From Halicephalobus mephisto (Eukaryota > Nematoda > Chromadorea > Rhabditida > Panagrolaimidae): 64,000 nucleotides of DNA. The DNA is taken from positions 210,985-274,984 of the forward strand of contig SWDT01000101.1 in assembly GCA_009193035.1 (NCBI GenBank). Direction: 5' to 3'. The notes beneath the pieces are model-generated. The model was given only the letters and a program-made list of their open reading frames with translations, did not search any database and had not been told where the DNA came from. Shown here one piece after another: positions 52,585 through 63,342 of this stretch; within the stretch, counting starts at the first letter, position 1, and every line of letters starts with the position of its first letter. Made by a program: the position numbers and the translations under genes.

Positions 52585-54912
52585 ATGGTTGAAAATAACG
52601 GGTATGTTTCAATTTTTGAGCTTTTCTAAATTCTTGATAAATACGAAGATTTATAAAAATAAATCAATATTCCAAAAAAACAGGGATCTAGTTATAAAGC
52701 TTTAACGAATTAAAGATCTTTTATTTTTTTTTAAATGAAATATTATTTTTGACAATTTTCTCAGATTACAGTAGTTCAATAAAATTACAGAAATTCATAA
52801 AGTTCTAGGACTTTTAGAACCTACTATAGGTGTTTATAATTTTACAATTTTCGATCTCAATTGGAAAATTTTTAAAATTTCGTCTTAAAAAAATTTTAAT
52901 AAAAAATAGTTTAAATTTACATTACTGTTTTTGAGACTAAAAATACAAGACTCAATTTTTAGATTTTTTATAAATTTAGAGAATACTTGTTTCAATTACA
53001 TCTTTCTGAATTCACCCGTAGAAAAAAAGTTTATCATTTCATTTGAATATAGCAAATGAATCTCAGAAAACTTATGAGTTTCAAAATTTTATTTGCTAAG
53101 TTATACTTTACTAAATTTTTCAACTTCTAACTCTATCCGTAACTCCTGATCCCTAACTCCATATCCTTAACCTCTGGTCCCTAACCTTCAATCTAACTTC
53201 CCATCTCTAATCCTTAAACCCTAGCCTCCTACTTCTACCCCCCTGATCCCTACCCCTGGACCCCTACCCCCTGACCCCTATCCCTTGACCCACTGATCGC
53301 AATTTCAGTTACTTTAAAAACAAAACAGTCATCATCACTGGAGCTTCTCGAGGAATCGGAAAAGCGATCGCTTTGAAACTCGCGAAAGATGGAGCGAATA
53401 TCGTCATTGCAGCGAAAACAGCAGAACCCCATCCGAAACTCCCTGGTACTATCTACACCGCTGCTGAAGAAATCAGACAAGCTGGAGGCAAAGCCCTAGC
53501 TTGTGTTGTTGATGTCAGAGATGAAAGATCCGTCGATAAATGCATCCAGGACACAATCAAGGAATTCGGAGGAATCGATATACTGATCAACAATGCTTCG
53601 GCTATTTCCTTAACTGGTACAGTAGATACTCCGATGAAGAGATTCGACTTGATGCACAGTATAAACACCCGAGGTACTTTTCTAATGAGCCAAAAGTGTC
53701 TACCGTACCTTGAGAAGGGAAAGAACCCTCACATCCTGAACATTTCGCCCCCACTCGAGATGAAGTCCAAGTGGTTCGCCCCTCACGTCGCTTACACTAT
53801 AGCCAAGTTCGGTAAGCTTAAATTTGAATAAGAAAGATAAAAATGGTACACACAAAAAAGAGTACATGGAATATAACATATGAATACATAAAAACGACTC
53901 TGATGTATCGTATATATTGCATCTAATATACCGATATATTAAGTATGACATTGGTAGATTTTATATCATGTATCAATACATTAGAACGACTCTGATGTAT
54001 GGGATATATTATATCCGACGTATTTCTACATTAAGTTAATATCGATGTAGTGCATTTAATGTATTGATATATTAAATATACTATATTCGATGTATTAGAA
54101 TTATTTTAATGTACTTTGTTGTGTGTAGGAAATTAATATCAGAAGCAGATTCAAATATACTTTTTATAATATCAAAGATAAATTTAAAAATATAAAAAAA
54201 TTAAAAATTACTCATCTTGCTTCTATTCCCTATATTTATTATGATAAAAAACACTTTTAAGCATAATTAGGACTGTCGATTTTCGACTCGCATTGATAAA
54301 TAACCATGTCGAATATAGTTATTAAGGATTTTCGTGGTGGGAGTGGACAAATTTAAGATGATTATCAGGCATTTTCGTGACAGGAATTGACTGTTCTAAA
54401 TGTTTACAGTTGTTTTTTGAACAAAATCTAATTCGAATTTAGGTATTACCAAATTTAGTGCAATTGTCAGGGACTTTCATGATAAAAGCTGATTTGGTGT
54501 TTTGTAACAGATGTTATTGGGTTTTTAGGAATGTCCTTGTGTGTCCTCGGGATGAGCGAAGAGTACCGGGGTTCCGTTGCCGTCAATGCCCTCTGGCCCA
54601 GAACGATAGTTTGGACAGCGGCTACAGACATGCTCGGAGGATCAAACAACAAGACCGTGAGCCGAAAGCCAGATGTCATGGCAGATGCTGCTTACTACAT
54701 TCTACAACAAAGAAACAACTTCACCGGAAGATTCCTCATCGACGAAGTTGTCTTGAAGGAATCTGGAGTGAAAAATTTCGACAAATACGCTTATGATCCA
54801 AGTAATTGATTGAATTTTGATTTTTAATTAAGAAGAAATTTCAGAAGCTCAGTTGGCTCTTGACTTCTTCCTTCCAGAGGAACTTCTCGAAACCCCGAAT
54901 TCGAAACTTTGA
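52585..54912 (+). CDS. HSDL2-like short-chain dehydrogenase, peroxisomal, no SCP2 domain
   Basis: Classical SDR most like HSDL2 (hydroxysteroid dehydrogenase-like 2; C. elegans dhs-6). Exons 52585-52601 (17 nt), 53309-53811, 54529-54801 and 54845-54912 give 286 aa. Motifs are TGASRGIG (aa 16-23) for NAD(P), NNAS, the catalytic Ser152, and Tyr168/Lys172 in AYTIAKFG. HSDL2-specific stretches are KTAEPHPKLPGTIYTAAEEI and NALWPRTIVWTAATDML. HSDL2 is usually about 418 aa with a C-terminal SCP2 sterol-carrier domain; this protein stops after the SDR domain with TPNSKL, a canonical type 1 peroxisomal signal. It probably reduces a carbonyl or hydroxyacyl lipid in peroxisomes; the substrate is unknown for the family. 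Intron 2 holds a family A repeat, and intron 1 a run of CCCTAACTCC/CCCTGACCCC-like sequence near 53130-53290. Confidence 0.92.
53120..53295 (+). repeat. CCCTAAC/CCCTGACC-type degenerate run in SDR intron 1
   Basis: Short degenerate units such as CCTAACTCCATATCCTTAAC, CCCTAACCTTC and CCCCTGACCCCTATCCCTTG run up to the exon 2 acceptor. The C-rich, telomere-like texture contrasts with the AT-rich surroundings. Confidence 0.6.
53847..54128. repeat. Repeat family A, best-preserved copy, in SDR intron 2
   Basis: Ends TACACACAAAAAAGAGTAC and GTACTTTGTTGTGTGTA are inverted. The interior is made of units with CGATATATTAAGTATGACAT, CATTAGAACGACTCTGATGT and ATTATATCCGACGTA. Confidence 0.7.
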
Positions 54913-55494
54913 AAAATTCGTATTAGCTTCGATAATTGAATTGAAAATTTATATAAAAAATAAAATATTTAAAACCAAATCAGAAATTTCATCCAAAAAT
55001 TAATAAATCATTTTATTTATGTACATTATCATCTTAGTCAATTTTATTGAGTTCTTTATTTTTGTCTAAAAAAACAAAAAATAACAAAAATACTTTATAT
55101 TTAGAGTTTCATTTTTTGAATTTTTATTTTTATACAAAAACCAAAATTTTTTATTATATATATTTACATTTTAATTTTAATTTTAATTTTAATTTTAATT
55201 TTAATTTTAATTTTAATTTTAATTTTAATTTTAATTTTAATTTTAATTTTAATTTTAATTTTAATTTTAATTTTAATTTTAATTTTAATTTTATATTTAA
55301 AACAAATTAAATTTTCCAGTTTATATGTGTAATTTTATTTATTTTTTGTCTTATTTTACATTATCGAAATTCATATTTGTTTAAAAAACAAAAATATTTT
55401 GTACATGTGCATTTTTAACATTTTTTCGATTTGGTTTGTTTTTTGAATTTGTTATTTATATCTAAAAAATAATAAAACACCGAACTTGATGTAC
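54913..55494. other. 3' flank of the SDR gene
   Basis: AATAAA near 54959-54964 probably ends the SDR transcript. The rest is AT-only low-complexity DNA including the hexanucleotide array. Confidence 0.55.
55168..55292 (+). repeat. (AATTTT)n hexanucleotide array
   Basis: About 21 perfect copies of AATTTT. The frame across it encodes only alternating Phe-Asn and is not a gene. Confidence 0.98.
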
Positions 55495-56074
55495 ATTTTT
55501 GTTATTTTTCATTTTATATCATTTAATAGTTTTCTAAATACATATAAAAGATAAAAGAGATCTTCGATTTCATATACACATACATATGTACATTTTTATT
55601 GTTTATCTTTTATCAGTTAATTGAGTTCTCTATATATAGATGAAGGATAAAAAAGATTTTTGACTTCATATATACATACATATATGTACATTTTTTCATT
55701 TTAGTAAACTTAACAGTTCTCCATATTAATACAAAAGATAAGGGGATTTTATATACATATATATGTACATTTTTACTCTTTTTTTGTTTTAGACTAATTA
55801 ATAGAGTTCTCTATTACATATGAAAGATAAAAAAGATCTTCAATTTCATATATACATACATATATGTACATTTTTACTCTTTTTTTGTTTTAGACTAATT
55901 AATAGAGCTCTCTATATATAGATGAAAGATAAAAAAGATCTTTGACCTCATATATACATACATTTATGTACAATTTTACTCTTTTTTGTTTTAGACTAAT
56001 TAATAGAGTTCTCTATTATATATAAAGATAAAAAAGATCTTTGACCTCATATATACATACATTTATGTACAATT
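55495..56074 (-). repeat. Tandem array continuous with the last exon of the next gene
   Basis: Six decayed units with a period of about 90-103 bp begin near 55500, 55592, 55685, 55770, 55872 and 55972. The seventh unit, from 56072, is the 3' end of the minus-strand gene at 56075-56727. Each holds a TACATACATATATGTACA palindrome, a TTTACTCTTTTTT block, AATAGAGTTCTCTAT and AAAGATAAAAAAGATC. Confidence 0.8.
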
Positions 56075-56727
56075 TTACTCTTTTTTCATCTTGGCCCACT
56101 TAGCAGAGTTCTCTATCCACATCTCGATAGTAGCTTGTTTGTAAGCCAGATCTATATAATGCTGTATTGCCAGATGCTCTTCTTTCATGGTCCTCTTGTA
56201 ACTTGGAAAACCAGGAATAGCAATCTAAAAAGTACTTTGAGATTTTTTAAATTGAGGAAACTTACAAATAAGTTAACAATGTACCAGAAGGAAAATTTTA
56301 TTTTTTCAAAAAACGAACGAGGTTTTAATTTTGGCGGATTTTTGAAGAGGATCTTGTGGACTTTACTGTAGAAAAAATCGATTTCAGAAACATCCCGATT
56401 TCGGTCTTCTTCACTGGGATCGTAGCCGTTTTCCAAGTCCACGGATTCGCTGGATTCAGAAGACCTACAGTAATCCTGCGACGAATATCCGTTTTCCAAA
56501 TCTATGGATCTACTGTAGGTAGCTTCGGAATTTGACTTTTCAGATTCCGAACTGGACGAGGAAGTTGCGGAATTTTCAGACATGGAGATAAATTTCCGGA
56601 TACCGTAAATAATGTTCAATGATCCGGAATGACTAGATCCAGTATCCCAGCCAGAGTCCCTCGGACCATCCTTGGAAGTGGATCTGGACGAATTCGAACA
56701 AGAACTATAATCTATGAGATGCAACAT
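56075..56727 (-). CDS. Orphan Ser/Glu-rich protein, 203 aa
   Basis: No family is recognised. Exons 56727-56266 and 56224-56075 are separated by a 41-nt intron (GTAAGT to TTTTTAG), phase 0. The start ATG is the first in-frame Met that leaves a sensible N-terminus (MLHLIDYSSC); the frame stays open upstream to 56781. Residues 10-110 are Ser-, Asp- and Glu-rich, with a near-repeat of SIDLENGYSSQD and SVDLENGYDPSE. They are followed by a basic region (KNPPKLKPRSFFEKIK), one hydrophobic stretch, WYIVNLFIAIPGF, that could be a membrane segment, and a helical tail ending KWAKMKKE. The last ~14 codons and the 3' UTR correspond to one unit of the tandem array downstream. Confidence 0.65.
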
Positions 56728-57329
56728 GGCTGGGAAATAGCAAAATTTAGGGAAAAATAAAACTGTAAACACTCCGCGCAAATGGTGACCTTTTAGTTCC
56801 TTTATCTCTGTCCGGAACTGCTTTGCCGGTTTTCATAAAATCACTTTCCGCGATGGTCATTGATCACAAGATTTGCAAAAAATTCTTAAGAAAGCACGCT
56901 ATTTAAAAAAATCAAAAACCAATGTTTTTCGAAAAATTTTTCACATGACTTTTTGAATTGGAAATTTAAAATTCCGATTTTAAAAAATTCTAAAAATTTT
57001 ACAAAACTCCAAAAATTTTCAAATTATATTATTTTAAAAACAAAAAATTAATATTTTTAAATTTTTTTACAAATTTTTTCGAATTGGAAATTTAAAATTT
57101 CGATTTTAAAAATTTTTAAAAATTCTAAAAATTTTACAAAATTCCAAAAATTTTCAAATTATATTCTTTAAAAAACAAAAAAATCAATATCTTTAAATTT
57201 TTTTGAATTTAATAATTTCAGATTTTAATTTTTAAGGTTTTTAATAAATTTTAAGATTCTAGAAACTTTACGAAATTTACATATTTGAATAAAAATCGAT
57301 TTTTTAATTTAAAAAATTTGTCGAAAAGG
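56728..57329. other. Divergent spacer between the two orphan genes
   Basis: Both neighbours are transcribed away from here. The DNA is AT-rich, with AAAATTTTACAAAATTCCAA repeated two to three times (56990-57170). No core promoter is recognised. Confidence 0.5.
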
Positions 57330-59469
57330 ATGTTGAGAAAAAATTATTTATCGTTGGATCTGGATTCAGATGACTCCGCAGAAGAAGAATTCGAATTCGT
57401 CGGGATTCCGGAGGAGAAACTTATTCCGAAGAGATATCCAGCTTCAGAAGTACTTTTTTCTGAGAATTCGTCCACACCGAAGCCGATTTTTGACAGTAAG
57501 TACAGAATGAAATCTGGGGGGATCGCGACGACAGAAGAAATCAACCAAGTCCTCGGAATCTGGTACTTTATCTCCTGGACTGTAAGTTTTTATAAATAGA
57601 AAAAACAATAGAAATAACTGTTTGAAGTAAAATTCCGACATAAATGATAGTTTATTTCGTAAGCTATTAGAGATATATGGAGAACTAGTGTTTAATTTTA
57701 GTTACAAGTTCCGTTGGAATGAGAAAGTCGAAAAAGTTGGAACTTCATATATCGAAAATTAAAAAACAAACGAACTGTGGAGGAACTATTTTCAAAACAT
57801 TCATTAGCAGTTTTTTTCTAATTATCTACATTGATCCTCCTAATTGCAGTTATCCAGTAGAAAATTCCGAGAGAATTTTAAAAAATACAATCCTAAATCT
57901 GCGGATTTTCTGAATTATCTCGTTCTAGAAGGATCTTCAACAAAATCAAATCGCAGATTCTGAATGCACTCTTGGAAAAGATCCAATTTCATATATGAAT
58001 CATATCTGAAAATTACTAAGAATAAAATGATTTTTATAAAAATAATAAATTTTAGAGAAAATCTTTGAAGAATTACATTTTCGTTATTCAGAAAAACTTT
58101 GAAAGTCCCTTGATTCAACGATGTACTCAAAATAAAATAGAAATCATAAAAAATAAGAAAAATAAAAACAACGAATCAATTTTGAAGAATGCCGAAAATG
58201 AAACTGCTTTCAATTATGAAATTTCGAAACTTCGGCAGAAGTTAAAAAGTGAAAATTTAAAATTAATTAATATATGAAAAATTTTTAGAACGTCTGAAAT
58301 TTGATGAACAGTGTAGTTTTACGGTAGTAGAAGGATTTGTGACGCCGATGGAAGCTAGTATTCTTCAGAGATTGACGGCTTTGATCAAGACATCCAGGAC
58401 TTTATTGAAGGACACGATGAAGATGGAAGAATGGTTCGAAAAAAACGAAAAAGTAAATATTAATAAAAATCATGAATTTTAATTTTATTTTAGGTCTTGA
58501 TAAAACACGCTTCTGAAGTGATTCCGGCCATCGAACACGCAATCACTATGTTCAACGCTGTCTGTGTCCTCGGAGAAGTCTTCGGTCTGCAGCCCATTGA
58601 CAGATCCAACAAGGTAAGTTACTTTGTCCCTAGTAATCCTCAGATATGATTCATATATGAAATCGGATCTTTTCCAAGAGTGCATTCAGAATCTGCGATT
58701 TGATTTTGTTGAAGATCTTTCTAGAACGAGATAATCCAGAAAATCCGCAGATTTAGGATTGTATTTTTTTAAATTCTTTCGAAATTTTCTACTGGATAAC
58801 TGCAATTAGGAGGATCAATGTAGATAATTAGAAAAAAACTGATAATGAATGTTTTGAAAATAGTTCCTCCACAGTTCGTTTGTTTTTTAATTTTCGATAT
58901 ATGAAGTTCCAACTTTTTCGACTTTCTCATTCCAACCAAACTTGTAACTAAAATTAAACACTAGTTCTCAATATATCTCTAATAACTTACGAAATAAACT
59001 ATCATTTATGTCGGAATTCTATTACTAATAAAATATTTTCTTTCGTCAGGTAATCGAGAACTACAAAAATTACCTTGTTGAGTACGACAGAAGCAACTTC
59101 AAAGAAGAGAGAATTCTGAACATTCCGAAGACAATTAAAGCTGAAGAATACTGTTCAGAATTATGTGTTATGGTGAATCATTTCAGGTAACAAATTTCTT
59201 AAAAACTTAATTTTTAAATTTAGATTTAATTAATTTTTGTTTTTTAAATTTAGTTTTTCAGAACGATTATGTTTGTCATTTATTCCTCCAATTTGAGTAT
59301 TTTCCAGACAGTTCTGAATTCTGTTCCTGGAGAATTGATGAAAACAACTACCAAGGAACTCAACAAAACGATCGACAAACTTCCGCCGGAATTCAGAATC
59401 TCATTCAAATCGGATCTTTCTGAATTTGCTCAGAATTTTCTGAAAAGATTTTTTAAGGAAAATTCTTGA
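57330..59469 (+). CDS. Orphan protein with inverted-repeat introns, 357 aa
   Basis: No family is recognised. Exons 57330-57581, 58056-58248, 58289-58452, 58494-58613, 59050-59186 and 59262-59469 join in phase. The exon 2 donor (A|GTGAAA) was chosen by phase and is the weakest call. Residues 1-60 are acidic (DLDSDDSAEEEFEFVG), then comes a Lys/Asn-rich stretch (KNKKNKNNESILKNAENE). The C-terminal 220 residues look alpha-helical and globular, for example EGFVTPMEASILQRLTALIK, IPAIEHAITMFNAVCVLGEV and LPPEFRISFKSDLSEFAQNF. No signal peptide. Introns 1 and 4 are almost entirely made of two inverted ~390-bp copies of the same sequence. Confidence 0.65.
57626..59024. repeat. Inverted repeat, ~393-bp arms in introns 1 and 4
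   Basis: Arms 57626-58018 and 58631-59024 are reverse complements with only scattered differences, for example TTCCGACATAAATGATAGTT on the left and its inverse at the right end. The 612-bp spacer carries exons 2, 3 and 4. Confidence 0.9.
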
Positions 59470-60772
59470 TATAGAATAAAAATTAAATGTTTAAGACTGT
59501 CAGAGAAAGGGCTCTCAACACAGAAGTCCCTGAAATGCAAAGATCCAACTTGTGCACTATTTTGTAGCAACACAAGTGCTCTATAATTACTCTAATTAAG
59601 CAAACTCGATTTATTTATTGAATATATGGAACCTAAAATGAACATGGAATCAAAACTATTTTTTTTCAGTTGCTACGTAGAAGAATGAATGTAATCGGGT
59701 ACATTCAATCACGCTTAGTTACACTTAGTTACAAGTGATTATGGATCACCTGTGAGATATGACGCTGTTCAAGAGTCAGAGGACAACGACAAAGTTGAAC
59801 TATCAAGAGTTATTGTTGATTAATTTTGTATCGTTGGCTTCCTCGAACAAACCGAGGAGTGATCGTTCTCACAAGACTAGTCAATTAAAACAACATGTTA
59901 AATTTTCTTCCAGAACATGAGAAATTCCAACTGTTAAAGTGTTTTTAGATGAAAATATTAGAATCCCTCATTTCGATTCTGAAAGTTTTATTGATAGTCC
60001 GAAAATTTGAAAATGATCTTCATTTCTTATTCAATGGTTAATTTTTTCCTTTTTTGATAGATAAGATTGAAAAACTGTTAATCCTTGATCGTATAAGATT
60101 TTAATCAAAAATTTAAACGAAAGACGAGATTAAAATAATAATATGGATAACAGATTATTATTTTTGTATAGCCGTAATCTCACAAGATAGTCAAAATTTA
60201 ACCGATTATCGAAGACGACAATAGGATGGAGTTATGGAAAATTGAAGAACTTTTATATCAGAGACTTTTATCAAGACACACCTCGATTACGTATCACAAT
60301 CTGAGAAAGCAATGAATCACTCAAAAAGAGAGAAAAATTACGTCAAAGATTAAATTGCTTCATGATGTTGAGATAACGCATTTGTATTAAGATTGGTGAT
60401 ATTGAAAGATGAAAATATGGAACACGAACGTAATTATATGATACGAATAATAAAAAAACTCACATAATTGCTACTTTATTCTTTTTCCGGGAATGAATGT
60501 AAGAAATGGAAGTTTATTGCTTCTCAAATCCCATAATGTTCTATTTTTGTGAGGATTGATAATTTCTTTTTTATCATTTATTTCACATACTTTCACTCAT
60601 ATTTCGAACGTCTTCAGTTCTGTGTATTACGTACTTTACTATAAATATCTTACTATCACAGAAAGTGGGATCTCTGACGTAATTTGCTGTCTCGTTTTGA
60701 GTGATTCATTGCTTTCCCACTGCTCTCCTAGGCTATCATACGTAATCAAAGCATGTCCTGATAAAAGTCTCT
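59470..60772. other. Intergenic region with family D repeat and inverted repeat
   Basis: No gene. A family D repeat lies at 59566-59750. An inverted pair at about 60225-60350 and 60665-60810 shares ATTACGTCA, TTGAGTGATTCATTG, GATTACGTAT/ATACGTAATC and TTATATCAGAGACTTTTATC/GATAAAAGTCTCTGATATAA. The right arm carries the probable TATA box of the His-rich gene. Confidence 0.6.
59566..59750. repeat. Repeat family D copy
   Basis: Matches 22488-22662, with an 11-bp local duplication (CTTAGTTACAC). Confidence 0.7.
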
Positions 60773-60781
60773 GATATAAAA
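60773..60781 (+). promoter_or_regulatory. TATA box of the His-rich peptide gene
   Basis: GATATAAAAG about 115 bp upstream of the ATG, in an otherwise ordinary AT-rich stretch. A second TGATAAAAG lies 15 bp before it. Confidence 0.45.
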
Positions 60782-60891
60782 GTCCTTCAATTTCCCCTAA
60801 CTCCATCATATTGTTTTCTTCAATTGTCAACTGGAACTAGCTACTGTTCAGCTCTCTGCTTTGGATTTATTTCGTTGAGAACTTATAAAAA

Positions 60892-61047
60892 ATGTCGCTT
60901 TTCCACCATCTCTTCGGTCATCACTGCCATCCTCATCATCATCACCATCATCATCACGGTCATCACCACCATGGACACCACCACGGTCATCATCACCATG
61001 AGCATTTCCATTTTGGACACCATCATGGGCATCATCACCATTGCTGA
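60892..61047 (+). CDS. Histidine-rich peptide, 51 aa, 33 His
   Basis: A single-exon ORF starting MSLFHHLFGHHCHP and ending in Cys before TGA. 33 of 51 residues are His, in runs of 2 to 8 separated by Gly, with Glu, Phe and two Cys. No signal peptide. Such composition strongly suggests binding of Zn, Ni, Cu or Cd. Small His-rich proteins are known in nematodes among metal-responsive genes, but I cannot assign an ortholog. Codons mix CAT and CAC, so this is not a simple trinucleotide repeat. It has a TATA-like box upstream and AATAAA at 61130-61135, about 80 bp after the stop, which supports a real short transcript. Confidence 0.75.
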   Translation: MSLFHHLFGHHCHPHHHHHHHHGHHHHGHHHGHHHHEHFHFGHHHGHHHHC

Positions 61048-63287
61048 TCTTACAATAATTGTCCCTCAGCATTGAAACTACGTAGTAATTTTCTAATTAT
61101 ATATTGTTGACTTCCTACTATAATCTGTAAATAAAGACTGAGTTCCCTAAATCTGTGACAACCACACTTTTATAGAGATTAGAGGTCACATTGATTTCTT
61201 ATGAAATTACCTTGACTTGAATTTGTATTAATTTTTAGAAAATTTAATAATTCTCAATTTTAAATGTTTGTGTCAGAAATGTCCACTTAATTTAAGTTCA
61301 AGAAGTTTCAACTCATGCTTGAGTGTTCTCACTGGAATTCGAACCTTCTTTAATTCATAATTACTAGGAATTACAACTATTTAAAAAATGTTCGCATTCA
61401 GAAAGAATGTGCTAAATGGAGTTTCGTACTTACTTCGGTTGCTGTAAAATTGTTTCAGTGACTTGTACATTATAGAAAACAGAACGATGTTATCAGTGGA
61501 TCATAAGTGCTGTCAAATACAGTTAGGGTTTAGTCGTTCATAAAGCTGGATCCGAGGGAGAACAAGAATCTCATAACTTACAGTTACGAATAATAATCAC
61601 TGTACTATCAAAGACTGAGATATCGTAACTTTAATATCGTAAATTGAAGAATGAAAGTGAAATAAATATTTTAAAAAACAAATTTTCATACGTTTATTCA
61701 ACATAAGCGTTAAGACTGTCCAATAATTGCCAGCATTTCTACTCGCGCTGATCTCATTTTTTCTTTTAAATTAGCCTTCTTGATTACTAGAGTAGCATGA
61801 TTCGTCCGAACACCAAATAGTTCTTGAGAGAAAAACCAGTCATAAAAAAGGAAAAAGTCATAAAGGAGAAATTACTGACAGACGTCATACGTTGGTTTAA
61901 AAAATCCACGACTACATCTAATTAAAGCCCAGTACTTTTATTTATAAGCTTTCTTCATAGAAAGCGTTCCAAAATTTAGATAATTCCCACCACAAGATTA
62001 CTCAGGAGCGGAACTCAATGTTACCTCAAACTTGGGTAATTAAACCGAAGATAACGAATGTCATTTCTCTGTTCAGGAAACGCGGCTTTTTTTCTTCTGT
62101 CAGATCTGGAAGTAACAGAAGAAAGAACAAGGTCTGAGAGGAAGCGCTAGACCAAGAAATAACCAATCAGCATGCGTATTAGCAATTTTCGCCCTTTATT
62201 CAGTGTTACCAAAGTAGGTTAGTGACACTTGTCCCAACCTAGCAATGTTAATTCCAAAACTAAGTACGACACTCTACCATCAATGACCAATGTTTAGTCA
62301 ATCAAATCTAGCATTTCTTACGAGATATAATTTAGAAACCTATCCTAGATCATTATTGTCACTTAAATTCTGCTGATGCAGATCTTTTGTTATTCACTGT
62401 TATATATTCATCAGTAGAAGTCTTAATATATCAGAACCTAGTTAGTTTCCGGACAATTTGGTGACTAATATTTTACGTTACTTGATTTTGTTCTATTCTC
62501 TGAGACAACCGCTCAGAACATTCACGATGATCTTGTGGTTGAAACCTTAAGCTTAGTATTCCAACTGACATCTAGGAAGTCATGAAATCTTTGGATTTTG
62601 TCTAATTTCCTTAAGTAATAACCATTTTGAAAGAATATCACAAGAAATTTTTACTTAGACAGCAAATTAAAAAAGTGTTTATTCATTTTACAGTACATAG
62701 TGTATGGAAAAGAAGCTCAAATGATATCTAGAAGATTCAGAGGTAGACGTTCTTGAATATTATCCAAGATTTATAACAGAGAATTTATTGAGAACAACGT
62801 TGGATAGTATTCACAAGCTTTCAAAGCCTCAATTTCTTTGATACTATCCTAAAATAATCTTTGAACGACAATTTAAGGCTCGAAAGTAAAACCGTATTAT
62901 CTATTAACATCACGGAAACAATGAAGATAATAATCGGTAAACGCCTATTCTAAGAAGCTTTACACTCTAGTTTAATGCTCAATAATTATGATATCACTGA
63001 TCAATTTTAATCTATAACTGCTGAAATGATCTTTCAGCAATTTTTAAAAGTTTTGTGTATTTTATATTACTGTAAGGACAAATAACTTTGACTTTTTACA
63101 TTAATTGTACATTTTATACAGATTTAATGAATTGGTATATGACAAAGTGTGTATTGAATTTTTAATCTCTAATAGTAGTTATCTAATTTCCGGGAAGCAA
63201 CAGAGAGAATTGGAAGGAAAATTAATCATGATATCACTCGGAACTAAAATCGACTGATACAACACAACTTTCTGAGAGAGATTTCTG
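61048..63287. other. 2.2-kb gene-poor region
   Basis: No supported gene. 62027-62050 repeats the CTCAAACTTGGGTAATTA core seen at 15.3 and 29.8 kb, followed by a less AT-rich stretch to about 62240 (GAAGCGCTAGACCAAGAAAT, AATTTTCGCCCTTTATTCAG) that may be a retroelement remnant. 62260-62395 loosely resembles 34760-34920. The rest is AT-rich and featureless. Confidence 0.5.
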
Positions 63288-63295
63288 TATAAAAA
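63288..63295 (+). promoter_or_regulatory. TATA box
   Basis: TATAAAAA about 50 bp before the first ATG of the 63343 ORF. Spacing is like that of the two srt genes. Confidence 0.55.
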
Positions 63296-63342
63296 GAGTA
63301 GTGAAAACAGGACCTGACATAGTTGACTTCACCTTCAGCTGT

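Noticed and set aside
55047..55310. Plus-strand frame of repeated Phe-Asn
   Set aside because: It is the translation of a pure AATTTT hexanucleotide array and has no other coding sign.
60848..61072. Antisense Asp/Gly-rich frame opposite the His-rich peptide
   Set aside because: CAT/CAC codons read in antisense give ATG/GTG and Asp/Gly codons automatically. The sense strand has the start context and the poly(A) signal.
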